Positions 40,824 to 48,941 of a stretch of DNA of 48,941 nt are shown here, one piece after another; position 1 is the stretch's first letter; each line of letters opens with the position of its first letter. This DNA is from Planctomycetota bacterium (GTDB lineage Bacteria > Planctomycetota > Phycisphaerae > Phycisphaerales > Phycisphaeraceae): contig JAPLMQ010000310.1 of the NCBI GenBank assembly GCA_026386955.1, positions 1-48,941 on the forward strand. Direction: 5' to 3'. The notes under the pieces were generated by a model. It saw only the letters and a program-made list of their open reading frames with translations. It did no database searches and was not told the origin of the DNA. Made by a program: the position numbers and the translations under genes.

Positions 40824-42287
40824 ATGTCGAGAATCAACACCAACGTCTCAGCCCTGATCGCCCAGCACAACCTCGCCACGTCCAACGCCGATTTGCAGGT
40901 GCGACTGCAACGGCTGAGCACGGGCCTGCAGATCAACCGCGGCGCGGACAACCCCGCCGGGTTGATCGTGTCTGAGCGGCTGCGCAGCGAGATCGCTGGC
41001 ATCACGCAGTCGATCGACAACGTCGAGCGCGCCTCCAACGTCATCGCCACCACCGAGGCGGCGCTGGCGGAGGTGTCGAACCTGCTCACGTCGGTCAAGA
41101 GCCTTGTGGTGCAGGCCGCCAACACCGGCGCCTTCTCCAAGGACGAGATCACCGCCAACCAGCTCCAGATCGACTCCGCGGTGGAGTCGATCACCCGCAT
41201 CGCGAACACCACCAGCTTCGCGGGCCTCAAGCTGCTCAACGGCAACCTCGACTACACCACCAGCGGCGTGAACTCCACGGACATCCAGGACGTCAAGGTC
41301 TTCGGCGCCAACTTCGGCACGCAGTCCTACATCCCGGTCAACGTCGAGGTCCTCAACAGCGCCCAGACCGCCAGCCTCTTCATCTCGGGCAACATCACCG
41401 GCGCCGCGGGCAAGCTGCTCAGCTCCGTCGCCTTCGAGATCGCCGGCACCAAGGGCGTCCAAGCCTTCCAGTTCACCTCCGGCACGAACCTCTCCGCCGT
41501 CGCCTTCGCGGTCAACCAGGTGAAGGACGCCACCGGCGTCTCGGCCAACCTCGTCAACGCCGCGGACCTCACCTCGGGCCTCAACCTCACCAGCAGCACA
41601 CTGGGGTCGAGCGCCTTCGTCAGCGTCCGCAGGCTGCAGGGCGGCTCCTCCTTCCGCACCTTCGACCAGCAGGGCGGGTCGGCCATCAACCGCACCAACG
41701 GGCAGGACGTCCTGGCCTTGGTCAACGGCAACCTGGCCCTGGGCGACGGGACCAAGCTCACCCTGCACTCCTCGACCCTCAACGTCCAGCTCAACCTCAC
41801 CACGGCCGCCGCGCAGACGCAGGGCACCTACAACTTCGCCATCACCGGCGGCGGGGCCAGCTACCAGGTCGGCGGCGAGGTCAACACCGGCCAGCAGGTC
41901 GGCTTCGGCATCCAGAGCGTGGCCGCGAGCAGCCTGGGCAGCGAGGCCATCGGCTTCCTCAACTCCATCGCCACCGGCGGGGCCAACAGCCTCGTCGCCG
42001 GCCAGGCGGGCAACGCCTCGCAGATCATCGACTCCGCCCTCGACCAGATCTCCCTCCTCCGAGGCCGACTGGGTGCCTTCGAACGCAACACCCTCCAGAC
42101 GGCGGTCAACAGCCAGCAGATCGCCTTGGAGAACCTGACCTCGGCCGAGAGCAAGATCCGCGACGCGGACTTCGCATCGGAAACCAGCCACCTGACCCGC
42201 TCGCAGATCCTCGTGCAGGCGGGCACGTCGACCTTGGCCCTCGCGAACTCGACCTCGCAGTCGGTCCTCAAGCTGCTCACCGGCTGA
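40824..42287 (+). CDS. fliC: Flagellin
   Basis: The 487-residue filament protein has a typical D0/D1 N-terminus (SRINTNVSALIAQHNLATSNADLQVRLQRLSTGLQINRGADNPAGLIVSERLRSEI) and C-terminus (NTLQTAVNSQQIALENLTSAESKIRDADFASETSHLTRSQILVQAGTSTLALANSTSQSVLKLL). The centre (about 150-390) is the variable surface domain. It has no Sec signal and is exported by the flagellar type III system. The Shine-Dalgarno AAGGAGG is ideal but is locked in a perfect hairpin that can bind CsrA, next to csrA and fliW. The gene ends at a strong terminator. It is the only flagellin gene in the window, so the general symbol is used. Confidence 0.97.
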   Translation: MSRINTNVSALIAQHNLATSNADLQVRLQRLSTGLQINRGADNPAGLIVSERLRSEIAGITQSIDNVERASNVIATTEAALAEVSNLLTSVKSLVVQAANTGAFSKDEITANQLQIDSAVESITRIANTTSFAGLKLLNGNLDYTTSGVNSTDIQDVKVFGANFGTQSYIPVNVEVLNSAQTASLFISGNITGAAGKLLSSVAFEIAGTKGVQAFQFTSGTNLSAVAFAVNQVKDATGVSANLVNAADLTSGLNLTSSTLGSSAFVSVRRLQGGSSFRTFDQQGGSAINRTNGQDVLALVNGNLALGDGTKLTLHSSTLNVQLNLTTAAAQTQGTYNFAITGGGASYQVGGEVNTGQQVGFGIQSVAASSLGSEAIGFLNSIATGGANSLVAGQAGNASQIIDSALDQISLLRGRLGAFERNTLQTAVNSQQIALENLTSAESKIRDADFASETSHLTRSQILVQAGTSTLALANSTSQSVLKLLTG

Positions 42288-42310
42288 TCCGACGCCTTAC
42301 GCGACATCCC

Positions 42311-42344
42311 AAAGACCCGGACTGAATGGTCCGGGTCTTTTTTT
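42311..42344 (+). terminator. Rho-independent terminator after flagellin
   Basis: A perfect 12-bp stem AAAGACCCGGAC / GTCCGGGTCTTT with a TGAATG loop is followed by a run of seven T in all. It ends the flagellar block. Confidence 0.92.
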
Positions 42345-42396
42345 GCGCTTTGATGGAGTTCGTTGCGCGGGTCGTCCGGGGCGCGATCGCGGCCAC

Positions 42397-43215
42397 TCAG
42401 CCCGGCTTCACAGCCCGGAGCGCAAGAAACATCGGGATTTCCTTCCGGGCGGCATTTTCTGCCGGTGCCCGTGGGCCCGAGTCGCTGACCTTGTGGCTCG
42501 GCCATTCCTCCAGCGCGTCGACCATCAAGCCCGCGGCGGCAAGGGCGGCGATGTAGGCCTGCAGCGGGCGGTGGAACGTCCAGGTGAATCCCGAGGGGTC
42601 GCTCCCGGGGTGCGTGACGATCGGCTCGCGGCGGTGGAGCAGATAGCGGTCGACCCGGCGGTATTGCACGCCCGACTTCTCGTCCCACCGCCAGAAGGTG
42701 GCCTTGGGCCCGCGGAAACAGGGGTGCATCATCGCGATGACGAAGCGCCCGCCGGGCTTCAGGCAGCGGGCGACGCCCTGGCAGACCGGGCCGATGGGGT
42801 CGATGTTCTGGATCGCCAGCACGCAGGCGGCGGCGGCGAAGTGGTCGGCGGGAAATCGTGAGAGATTCTTCGCGTCGCCGACGTGGAACGCGATCGCGGG
42901 ATTGCTCCGTTCGCGTGCGAGGCGGATCAACTCCTCCGAGGCGTCGATGCCCACGGCCTTCACGCCTCGGGCCTGGAGAATCCGGCAGAGCACGCCCTGC
43001 CCGCAGGCGACGTCGAGCGCCTCGGCCCCGTCCGCGGGCTGCGGCAGGTCGAGCAGCCTCACGACGCCGGGCAGCACGACCTCGCGATGGAACTCGCTGC
43101 CCGCCTCGCCGACGAGCTTGTCATACCACTGGGCGACGTCGCCCCAGTCGGTGCGCGTGGCCTCGGGCGGCTTTCGCCGGGGGGCTTCGGGATTGTGGGG
43201 GCGGCGTTTTCTCAT
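42397..43215 (-). CDS. SAM-dependent methyltransferase (class I)
   Basis: The 272-residue protein has the class I motif I ALDVACGQGVLCRIL (66-80), the acidic strand-2 end AVGIDASEELI, the motif GDAKNLSRFPADHFAAAACVLAIQNID and LKPGGRFVIAMMHPCFRGP, the usual order of the methyltransferase 11/25 type. Small-molecule methylation is likely; the acceptor is unknown. The basic first 20 residues are not part of the fold. It starts 12 bases after the PhyH dioxygenase on the same strand, so both are probably one transcript. Confidence 0.85.
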   Translation of the reverse strand: MRKRRPHNPEAPRRKPPEATRTDWGDVAQWYDKLVGEAGSEFHREVVLPGVVRLLDLPQPADGAEALDVACGQGVLCRILQARGVKAVGIDASEELIRLARERSNPAIAFHVGDAKNLSRFPADHFAAAACVLAIQNIDPIGPVCQGVARCLKPGGRFVIAMMHPCFRGPKATFWRWDEKSGVQYRRVDRYLLHRREPIVTHPGSDPSGFTWTFHRPLQAYIAALAAAGLMVDALEEWPSHKVSDSGPRAPAENAARKEIPMFLALRAVKPG

Positions 43216-43227
43216 GGCGTCGAGGGC

Positions 43228-44004
43228 TCAGTGCGACCCCTTCGTCGCCGGCTCCGCTGCGACGGGGTCGGGCACCAGCTTCCCCCCGCGCAGCACCGGC
43301 CAGAGGTCGCCCCAAGGCTTGCCCGTGCGGTCGGCGATCACGTCCACGTGATGATACTGCGGCACATACGCCCGGCGGATCTCCTTCGAGACGTTCGGCC
43401 CCGACTTGTGCAGCGTCAGCGAACTGAAGATCGCCACCTGCCCGGCCTTCATCTCCACGGGGATCGCGATGGACTCGTCGCCCACGTCGGGGATCTGTTC
43501 GCGGCTCTTCTCGTCCCACTTGTGCTCGAGCAGCCCGCGCTTGTGCGATCCGGGAATCACCCAGATGCACCCGTTCTCGACGAAGGTGCGCGAGATCGCC
43601 GTCCAGCAGGTGATGTACTCCACCGGCGTGGTCTTCACGTAGCCCGAGTCCTGGTGCCAGGCGAAGCTGCGCCCCAGCTCGGGCGGCTTGATCACCGCCT
43701 GGTTGTAGTAGAGGTCGGCGTCGGGCCCGATGAAGGTGGCGCAGGCCTCGGCGTAGATCGGCGCCTTGACGAACCGCCGCGCGGGCTCGCTGCGCGTGTG
43801 GAACTGCCCGATGAACGGCCGGAGGCGGGCCAGCTCCAGCGCCGTCGCGTCGGACCCCTTCTGCGCGTCGGCGACCGTCATCGCATGCACGCGGTCGAAT
43901 TCCGCGCTCAGCTCGGCCAGCTCCTTGGGCGAGAACATCACGTCGGTGACGAAGTAGCCGACGTCCTTGAACTGGCGGATCTGCTGGTCGGTGATGAGGG
44001 GCAT
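43228..44004 (-). CDS. Phytanoyl-CoA dioxygenase (PhyH) family protein
   Basis: The 258-residue protein begins QIRQFKDVGYFVTDVMFSPKELAEL, the standard PhyH N-terminus. The Fe(II) site His117-x-Asp119 is in FAWHQDSGY, the distal His199 in LTLHKSGPN and a 2-oxoglutarate-binding Arg in EIRRAYVPQYHH. Such enzymes hydroxylate small molecules with 2-oxoglutarate and oxygen. Planctomycetes carry many, usually of unknown substrate. ATG 44004 is chosen because the family begins there. It is divergent from a Gfo/Idh/MocA gene, a pairing often seen in this phylum; a methyltransferase follows. Confidence 0.9.
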   Translation of the reverse strand: MPLITDQQIRQFKDVGYFVTDVMFSPKELAELSAEFDRVHAMTVADAQKGSDATALELARLRPFIGQFHTRSEPARRFVKAPIYAEACATFIGPDADLYYNQAVIKPPELGRSFAWHQDSGYVKTTPVEYITCWTAISRTFVENGCIWVIPGSHKRGLLEHKWDEKSREQIPDVGDESIAIPVEMKAGQVAIFSSLTLHKSGPNVSKEIRRAYVPQYHHVDVIADRTGKPWGDLWPVLRGGKLVPDPVAAEPATKGSH

Positions 44005-44027
44005 GGCGTGCTCGCGTGCGGAGGATG

Positions 44028-44078
44028 ACGACGTATCTGGGCACGGCGTAACTTGGAACGACGTATCTTGGCCCGGCG
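44028..44078. repeat. 21-base direct repeat between divergent genes
   Basis: ACGACGTATCTGGGCACGGCG (44028-44048, written with one base per position) recurs at 44058-44078 with 19 of 21 positions equal. The 30-base period puts both copies on the same face of the helix. It could be an operator for the divergent PhyH and Gfo/Idh/MocA genes. Confidence 0.5.
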
Positions 44079-44191
44079 GGTGGGCCAAGTCCAACGGGGC
44101 GATCCCGGCCTCCCGCGTTTGACCCTTCCGCCGCGGGTCGGGTATCACGGTGGGCTCGCCGCGACCTCCCTCTCTCCACAAAGGACCTCCC

Positions 44192-45310
44192 ATGGGCGTG
44201 CTCGACAAACTCAACCTCGCCATCGTCGGCGTCGCCGGGCGGGGCGGCAGCTTCCGCTCCTCCGTGGCCGCGTTCCCCCGCCTGCGCCTGCACGCCATCT
44301 GCGACCTCAACGCCGACGGCCTTGACAAGGCCGCCTCGGACCTGGGCGTCGAGCACAAATACACCAACTACGAGGAGATGCTCGACAAGGCCAAGCCCGA
44401 CGCGGTCATCATCGGCACGCCCATGCCGCTGCACGTCCCGCAGGCGATCGCCGCCATCCGCCGGGGCATCCACGCGATCAGCGAGGTGCCCGCGGGCGTG
44501 AGCGTCGAGGAATGCCGCGACCTGGTGCAGGCCTGCAAGGGGGGCAAGGCCATCTACATGATGGCCGAGAACTACACCTACATGGAGGCCAACCAGATCA
44601 TCTGCGAGATGGTCAAGCGCGGGGAGTTCGGCAGGACCTATTACGCCGAGGGCGAGTACATCCACGAGCTCAAGGGGCTCAACGAAGTCACCAAGTGGCG
44701 GCGCAAGTGGCAGACGGGCGTCGACGGCATCACCTACTGCACGCACAGCCTCGGCCCCGTGCTGCAGTGGTTCCCCGGCGAGCGCGTCGTCTCCGTCTCC
44801 TGCGCCGGCAGCGGGCACCACTACAAGGACCCGCGCGGGAACCACTACGAGAACCAGGACTCCTGCGTCATGCTCGGCAAGACCACCTGGGGCGGGCTGG
44901 TCAAGATCCGCGTCGACATGCTCTCCGACCGCCCGCACGCGATGACCAACTACCAGCTCCAGGGCACCGACGGCTGCTACGAGTCGGCCCGCGGCGGCCC
45001 GGGCGACATCAACAAGATCTGGCTCCGCTCGCGGGCGAAGGAGCCGCACAAGTGGTTCAACCTCGAGGAGATCAAGGGCGACTTCGTCCCCGAGAACTGG
45101 GTCAAGTTCCGCGAGCTGGCCCAGAAGGCGGGCCACGGCGGGGGCGACCTGCTCGAGCTGCTCGACTTCGTCGACGCCATCGAGGGCACGCGCCCGACGC
45201 CCATCGGCATCCACGAGGCGATGGACATGACGCTGCCCGGGCTGGTCAGCCAGCAGTCGATCGCGGTGGGGGGGCAGTGGCTGCCCGTTCCCGACTCGCG
45301 GCTGTGGTGA
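44192..45310 (+). CDS. Gfo/Idh/MocA family oxidoreductase (second)
   Basis: The 372-residue protein has the Rossmann start LNLAIVGVAGRGGSF, the strand end HAICDLNADG, DAVIIGTPMPLHVPQAI and a second domain (AENYTYMEANQIICEMVKRGEFGRTYYAEGEYIHEL). In place of the Glu-Lys-Pro that holds the active-site lysine it has Glu-Val-Pro (ISEVPAGVSVEE). It shares this, and the G-V-S that follows, with the protein at 14675. ATG 44192 has AAAGGA 7 bases upstream. No signal peptide. It is divergent from the PhyH gene, so both may act on the same sugar-derived compound. Substrate unknown. Confidence 0.9.
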   Translation: MGVLDKLNLAIVGVAGRGGSFRSSVAAFPRLRLHAICDLNADGLDKAASDLGVEHKYTNYEEMLDKAKPDAVIIGTPMPLHVPQAIAAIRRGIHAISEVPAGVSVEECRDLVQACKGGKAIYMMAENYTYMEANQIICEMVKRGEFGRTYYAEGEYIHELKGLNEVTKWRRKWQTGVDGITYCTHSLGPVLQWFPGERVVSVSCAGSGHHYKDPRGNHYENQDSCVMLGKTTWGGLVKIRVDMLSDRPHAMTNYQLQGTDGCYESARGGPGDINKIWLRSRAKEPHKWFNLEEIKGDFVPENWVKFRELAQKAGHGGGDLLELLDFVDAIEGTRPTPIGIHEAMDMTLPGLVSQQSIAVGGQWLPVPDSRLW

Positions 45311-45524
45311 GAGGCCCCTCCGGGGCGGCGGCTGGCGGTTCGAGGCCGGCGCGGGCCCGGACGCTTGAGGATCGTGCGCGAGTCTGCGATGATGGAGCCG
45401 CGGTTGTGCGGCTAGGTCGTCCGTTTCAGTCGGGCAGAGATCTGGATCGTCCGTCTGTGCCGGCATTTTTCATTTTTCAGATTGATCAGGTTTTCATCTC
45501 ATCTTCCATTTCAAGGAGCCGTCG

Positions 45525-45923
45525 ATGTCGATCTTCCGTTTGCTGGTCATCGTGGTGGTGCTGGCCGCCGTCATTGGCGGGGCGCTGCATTTCGCGGGCG
45601 TGATCAAGATCTCGAGTTCGGGCGTGGAGCAGGTCCAGGGGCCGGCGATTCCCGGCGACCCCTTCACCGAGGCGGACACGAAGTTCTTCGCCAACAAGTT
45701 CGACGAGGCGCTGGCGGCCTACAAGCAGGCGGTGGAGAAGAAGCCCGACGACGAGCGCGTCGCCAACGCGATGTACCGCATCGGCAAGTGCTACGAGGAG
45801 ACGAACCACCCCGAGGACGCGAGCAAGGCGTTCAAGGAGTTCATCACCAAGTTCCCCAAGAACGACAACGCGCGCAAGGCCGAGGAGCGCATCGAGTACC
45901 TCCGCGGCCAGACCGGGAAGTGA
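45525..45923 (+). CDS. Membrane-anchored TPR protein
   Basis: The 132-residue protein has one N-terminal membrane helix (LLVIVVVLAAVIGGALHFAGVI, 6-27) and then about two tetratricopeptide repeats: FFANKFDEALAAYKQAVEKKPDDERVANAMYRIGKCYEETNHPEDASKAFKEFITKFPKNDNARKAEERIEYL. The second unit has the spacing seen in YbgF/BamD-like repeats, where residues pack against cell envelope partners. The soluble part should face the periplasm. AAGGAG lies 7 bases before the ATG. It is 214 bases after the Gfo/Idh/MocA gene; that gap has AT-rich leader sequence but no gene. Specific function unknown. Confidence 0.8.
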   Translation: MSIFRLLVIVVVLAAVIGGALHFAGVIKISSSGVEQVQGPAIPGDPFTEADTKFFANKFDEALAAYKQAVEKKPDDERVANAMYRIGKCYEETNHPEDASKAFKEFITKFPKNDNARKAEERIEYLRGQTGK

Positions 45924-45998
45924 CCGGACGGGGCCGGCACGATCGACGTGCGTCCCAGGCCCGTGTGTGACAGCCGCGGTTGAAGTTTGATCCAAGGG

Positions 45999-46034
45999 CA
46001 AGGCCGCGCCGGGAAACCGGTGCGGCCTTGTTGC
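45999..46034 (+). terminator. Hairpin terminator after the TPR gene
   Basis: CAAGGCCGC (45999-46007) pairs with GCGGCCTTG (46022-46030), with an inner CCGG stem, followed by TTG. The T-run is weak, so strength is uncertain. Confidence 0.5.
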
Positions 46035-46090
46035 TGCGCGGGAGGCGAAGGGCTGAGGGCGGGCGGAGATTCCGGGTGCGGCCCCGGGCA

Positions 46091-46133
46091 AAAAAAATCC
46101 CGGGTCCGCCTCCATCTCTTAGGCGGACCCGGG
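46091..46133 (-). terminator. Rho-independent terminator of the PEP-CTERM lyase gene
   Basis: A 13-bp perfect stem (CCCGGGTCCGCCT at 46099-46111 and its complement at 46121-46133) is followed on the minus strand by a run of eight T. It lies 60 bases beyond the stop of the 46193-48709 gene. Confidence 0.9.
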
Positions 46134-46192
46134 GGAGCCAAAATCAGGTGTCCGTGCATCTTAGCGGACGCCACCCTGAATTCGTACAAAAA

Positions 46193-48709
46193 TCAGCGTC
46201 GCCGACGGCGGGCGCCCAAGAGCCCCGCGCCCATCACCAGAGCCAGCCCCGACGCGGGCTCGGGCGAGTAGGCGATCGCCAGCGCACCCCCGCTGGGGAG
46301 GATGACGCTGTCGTAGGAGACGCCGTTGGTGAAGGTGATCGCCGATCCGTTGATGGTGGCGGAGAGGATGTCGCTCAGTCCGTAGAGGCGCAACTCCGTG
46401 TTAGCAGTGAAGTTGTCGGCGGAGACGTTGCCCAGCACCGAGCCAGGGTGGTTCCAGTCGAAGAGCAGCGAGAGCGTGATCGGGCTGGTCGCGACGATCA
46501 CGTTCGATCCGCTGTTCGCCACGGTCGTGCCCTGGGCGATCATCAGGCTGTTGATCGTTGAGCCGACGAAACGCACGTAGGCGTAGCGGGCGTCGCTGGT
46601 GACGGTGTCGAAGGTCCGGGAGGTCGCGGTGGCCTGCGACATGATGTCGTCGGTCCACCCGTCGGTGGCGTTGACGACCTTCGCCGCCGCGTAGTTGGCG
46701 GTTGAGAGGTTGGTGATGGCGAACTTCGAGGCCGACCCGGCGGTCCCGGTCTCGAGGATCGAGATGAACCCGCCGCTGGCGGCGTTGGTGATGCTCGCCC
46801 GCATCCGGTTGGTGACCTGGTAGAGGTTGTAGTTCTCGTGCATCCAGGTGGTGTCGGTGGCGAGGGTCATGTTGCCCGTGCCGACGATGTGCTCGATGAC
46901 CTGCCCGTTCTGGGCCGCGTTGTACGGCGGGCCGCTGATGGTCGCGCCGTTGTTGTAGGTCCCGTAGTTGGCGACCTCCCACTTGACCTCGATGAGCCCG
47001 GTGGTGTTGGTGATCGTGGTCCGCGTCCCCTTGCCGACGAGGTTGAAGGCGAAGTCCTTGTTGGTCGCGTCGGTGCGGGTGAAGTTGTCGGCGACGATAA
47101 AGTAGCCCTCGTTGGCGAAGGCGGTGTTTCGCCGGCCCGAGACGTCGTTGCCCGCGGAGGAGCCCGCGCCGTAGTTCCAGTCGAGCGAGGCGAAGTCGCT
47201 CACGCCCTTGAAGTTGCCCTTTTCCGTGGAGTCGAGCCGGTTGGTCAGCACCGAGGTCGTGCCCGTGTTGGTCTGGGCGCTGGCGTTGCCCGCGCCCCAG
47301 GTGGCGCCGCCGGTGTCCTTGGCGAGGATGATGTTGTGCTCGGTCGCCAAGCTGGCGTTGAAGCCCGAGGGCGTGTTGGAGAGGTCGCGTCGGTCATAGC
47401 CCGGGCCGACGATGACGTTGGTGCCGCGGGCGGCGATGTAGATTTCGCCGGTGTCGTAGTGGACGAAGCCGGCCCCGCTCGCGCCGTCGATCCCGCCGGT
47501 GATGCCCAGGTAGTCGCTGGTGGTGGTCCAGTCGTTGCGGAAGGCGGCGTTCTTGGACTGCCCGGTGCTGTGGAACGTGGGCGACCAGTTCGGGGCCGCG
47601 GGGGTGGTCGAGAAGTCGGTCACCGCCATGAAGTCGGTGTACGTCCAGTCGTTGTTGACGATGTTGGTCCAGCTCGTCCAGTCATGCCCCGCGACCTGGG
47701 TCACGTTCCAGAGCGCCGCGGCGCGGACAGCGGAGTCGGAGATCAGCGAGGCATACTGGTGGATGCCCACGGGGCTGTTGAAGCCGTTGTGCAGGCTGGG
47801 GTTGGTCCCGTTGGGGAGGCGCATGCCCAAGCTCATGTCGACCAAGGGCTTGATGTTGGCGCCCAGGTTGATGCCGGTCTCGTTCTTGTAGGCCTTGAGG
47901 AACGGGGCGAACTGGGCGATGGCGTAGTTCTGGTAGTGGTTCTGGGAGTCGGTGTACCCGCCGTCGTTGGTGGTGTTGGTCGCGAGCGAGGCGTTGATCC
48001 GGCCGAGCTGGGTGTCGATGTCGGTGTTGTCGTTGAAGAGCAGGGCGCCCAGGGCCCGGGTCGAGGCGTGCTTGAGCTTCTGGTTGTTGACCTGGGTGGG
48101 TTCGTTGAAGAGGCCGGTGATCGTCCCCTTGACGTTGGAGCCCGAGAGGCGCGAGGTGACGTTGGTGCGCTCGGTGGCCGACAGCCCCGCGTTGATGAAG
48201 TCGAACGCCTGGTAATAGCCTTGGACGACCTCGGGGCGTGTGATGACCGTGCCGCCAGGGACCTTGGCGTAGGTCGTGAGCACGGAGGTCACGGCGGTCT
48301 TGTCGGCGGCGGCATTGGGGTTGGTCGGGTCGAGCAGCCAACGCAGGGCCTTGGCCTGGGCGATGCGGGCCTGGGTGGCGGCGGCGTTGTAGTCGGCCGG
48401 GACCGCCAAGGTCAGCGCGCCGCTGGCGGTGGAGTTGACGCTGTCGCGCCAGCGCTGCTGCTCGGCGTTGGCGGGGGTCGTCCACCAGCCCTGATAAGTG
48501 GCGAGGTCGCTGGCGCTGATGATGATCGAACTGGTAGGCTGGCCGGGAAGGCTGCCGGGGTGCGAGGTCGGAACGGTGATCTGGGCCATCGCGGCGGGCG
48601 CCGCGAGGGCTCCGAGCGCCAGCGCCGCCACGAATGAGCCTAGCCGCCTGAGCCTGCGGCGCAGGAGTTTGCGGGGTGTGCCTGCCCTGTGGGATCGCAA
48701 CCTAGCCAT
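46193..48709 (-). CDS. Secreted PEP-CTERM protein, heparinase II/III-like polysaccharide lyase
   Basis: The 838-residue protein has a basic N-terminus and signal peptide ending Ala-Met-Ala (about residue 43). Residues about 60-330 are helical and resemble the alpha/alpha toroid of polysaccharide lyases (WLLDPTNP, YYQAFDFINAG, HYQNYAIAQFAPFLKAY). The segment AAFRNDWTTTSDYLGITGG ... FVHYDTGEIYIAARGTNVIVGPGYDRRD near 400-460 matches the start of the heparinase II/III-like beta domain, although the usual His-rich loop is reduced to a single His. The C-terminus is a PEP-CTERM sorting signal: Pro-Glu-Pro, a hydrophobic helix and a run of arginines. It should be exported and processed by an exosortase. 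The target polymer is unknown, and catalytic residues cannot be named with safety. Confidence 0.75.
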   Translation of the reverse strand: MARLRSHRAGTPRKLLRRRLRRLGSFVAALALGALAAPAAMAQITVPTSHPGSLPGQPTSSIIISASDLATYQGWWTTPANAEQQRWRDSVNSTASGALTLAVPADYNAAATQARIAQAKALRWLLDPTNPNAAADKTAVTSVLTTYAKVPGGTVITRPEVVQGYYQAFDFINAGLSATERTNVTSRLSGSNVKGTITGLFNEPTQVNNQKLKHASTRALGALLFNDNTDIDTQLGRINASLATNTTNDGGYTDSQNHYQNYAIAQFAPFLKAYKNETGINLGANIKPLVDMSLGMRLPNGTNPSLHNGFNSPVGIHQYASLISDSAVRAAALWNVTQVAGHDWTSWTNIVNNDWTYTDFMAVTDFSTTPAAPNWSPTFHSTGQSKNAAFRNDWTTTSDYLGITGGIDGASGAGFVHYDTGEIYIAARGTNVIVGPGYDRRDLSNTPSGFNASLATEHNIILAKDTGGATWGAGNASAQTNTGTTSVLTNRLDSTEKGNFKGVSDFASLDWNYGAGSSAGNDVSGRRNTAFANEGYFIVADNFTRTDATNKDFAFNLVGKGTRTTITNTTGLIEVKWEVANYGTYNNGATISGPPYNAAQNGQVIEHIVGTGNMTLATDTTWMHENYNLYQVTNRMRASITNAASGGFISILETGTAGSASKFAITNLSTANYAAAKVVNATDGWTDDIMSQATATSRTFDTVTSDARYAYVRFVGSTINSLMIAQGTTVANSGSNVIVATSPITLSLLFDWNHPGSVLGNVSADNFTANTELRLYGLSDILSATINGSAITFTNGVSYDSVILPSGGALAIAYSPEPASGLALVMGAGLLGARRRRR

Positions 48710-48941
48710 GCGAACAGCCTTTCAAAATGGATGCCAAACAACAACTCCGCCGACCAGCGGGCGAGCCCATGCCCGAACCGAGGCCGACGGGTGGACGACG
48801 AGATGACTGCGCCGGGCAAATCCCGGCGAAACACGCGGCTCAGATGGCGGACGCGGAGTAAAACCTTAGAAAGGCGGCGAAACGTGAAAATCCCCAACCC
48901 CCGAACCGATATGCGGGGCGGCACCTACCGAAGCGCCGCCC
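48710..48941. other. Upstream region of the lyase gene, no gene seen
   Basis: This end stretch of 232 bases has no credible coding frame. A 6-bp hairpin GCCGGG-CAAAT-CCCGGC lies near 48814-48830 and an AT-richer spot follows near 48858-48868. Promoter and leader of the lyase gene are expected here but cannot be placed. Confidence 0.5.

Noticed and set aside
43121..45466. A 781-codon open frame on the minus strand across the PhyH and Gfo/Idh/MocA region
   Set aside because: It is antisense to clearly coding sequence, has Arg/Asp/Val/His-rich low-complexity composition without family character, and results from high GC third positions.
48800..48870. Possible cyclic di-GMP or other riboswitch upstream of the PEP-CTERM gene
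   Set aside because: Some GGGCAAA and GAAAC pieces are suggestive, but they lie on the strand opposite to the gene and do not assemble into the known consensus.

Overview
The window looks like a chromosomal segment of a planctomycete, most likely class Phycisphaerae. The grounds are very high GC, a Gram-negative-type flagellum with both L-ring and P-ring proteins, a PEP-CTERM-tailed secreted enzyme, sugar catabolism genes of Gfo/Idh/MocA, GH20, xylulokinase and PhyH type, and two large membrane proteins with the planctomycete-type C-terminus that resembles a type II pseudopilin. This is inference from protein character. No rRNA or tRNA was seen to confirm it.

Layout. Positions 3-2124: end of a CBM9-like protein, then xylulokinase. 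2238-5621: GH20 hexosaminidase (minus) diverging from a CorA-type metal transporter. 5759-9504 (minus): beta-ketoacyl reductase, CoA-transferase and thiolase, a short-chain acyl-CoA module. 9857-14402: MFS transporter, a 5'-shortened 2-hydroxyacid dehydrogenase, a small L7/L12-like membrane protein and 6-phosphogluconate dehydrogenase. 14675-17095: Gfo/Idh/MocA oxidoreductase converging on an alpha/beta hydrolase. 17418-22431: two paralogous TM plus GRAM/PH-like plus pseudopilin-like proteins flanking a noncoding block that holds a perfect 120-bp inverted repeat. 22820-29569: MazG-like enzyme, copper P-type ATPase, ABC ATPase, M42-type peptidase and a HEAT-like protein. 29967-42287: a flagellar block (small orf, flgF, flgG, flgA, flgH, flgI, rod-binding flgJ-like, flgN, flgK, flgL, fliW, csrA, flagellin). 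42397-45923: methyltransferase, PhyH dioxygenase, a second Gfo/Idh/MocA protein and a TPR protein. 46193-48709: a PEP-CTERM heparinase-like lyase.

The flagellar block is the most coherent system. A good sigma-54 type site lies 21 bp before its first gene. At its end, fliW, csrA and flagellin are adjacent, and each leader contains at least one hairpin that places an AnGGA or AGGA motif in the loop. The flagellin leader has two, one of which covers the Shine-Dalgarno. This matches the FliW-CsrA-flagellin homeostatic circuit known from Bacillus, apparently extended here to csrA and perhaps fliW themselves. Within the block flgA is split into two frames, FlgL carries three extra beta-repeat units, and FlgH lacks a lipobox.

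The other striking theme is noncoding. At least four dispersed inverted-repeat families occupy the gaps between genes. Their two arms change together from copy to copy, and they sit at gene ends, at starts and even inside a stop codon.
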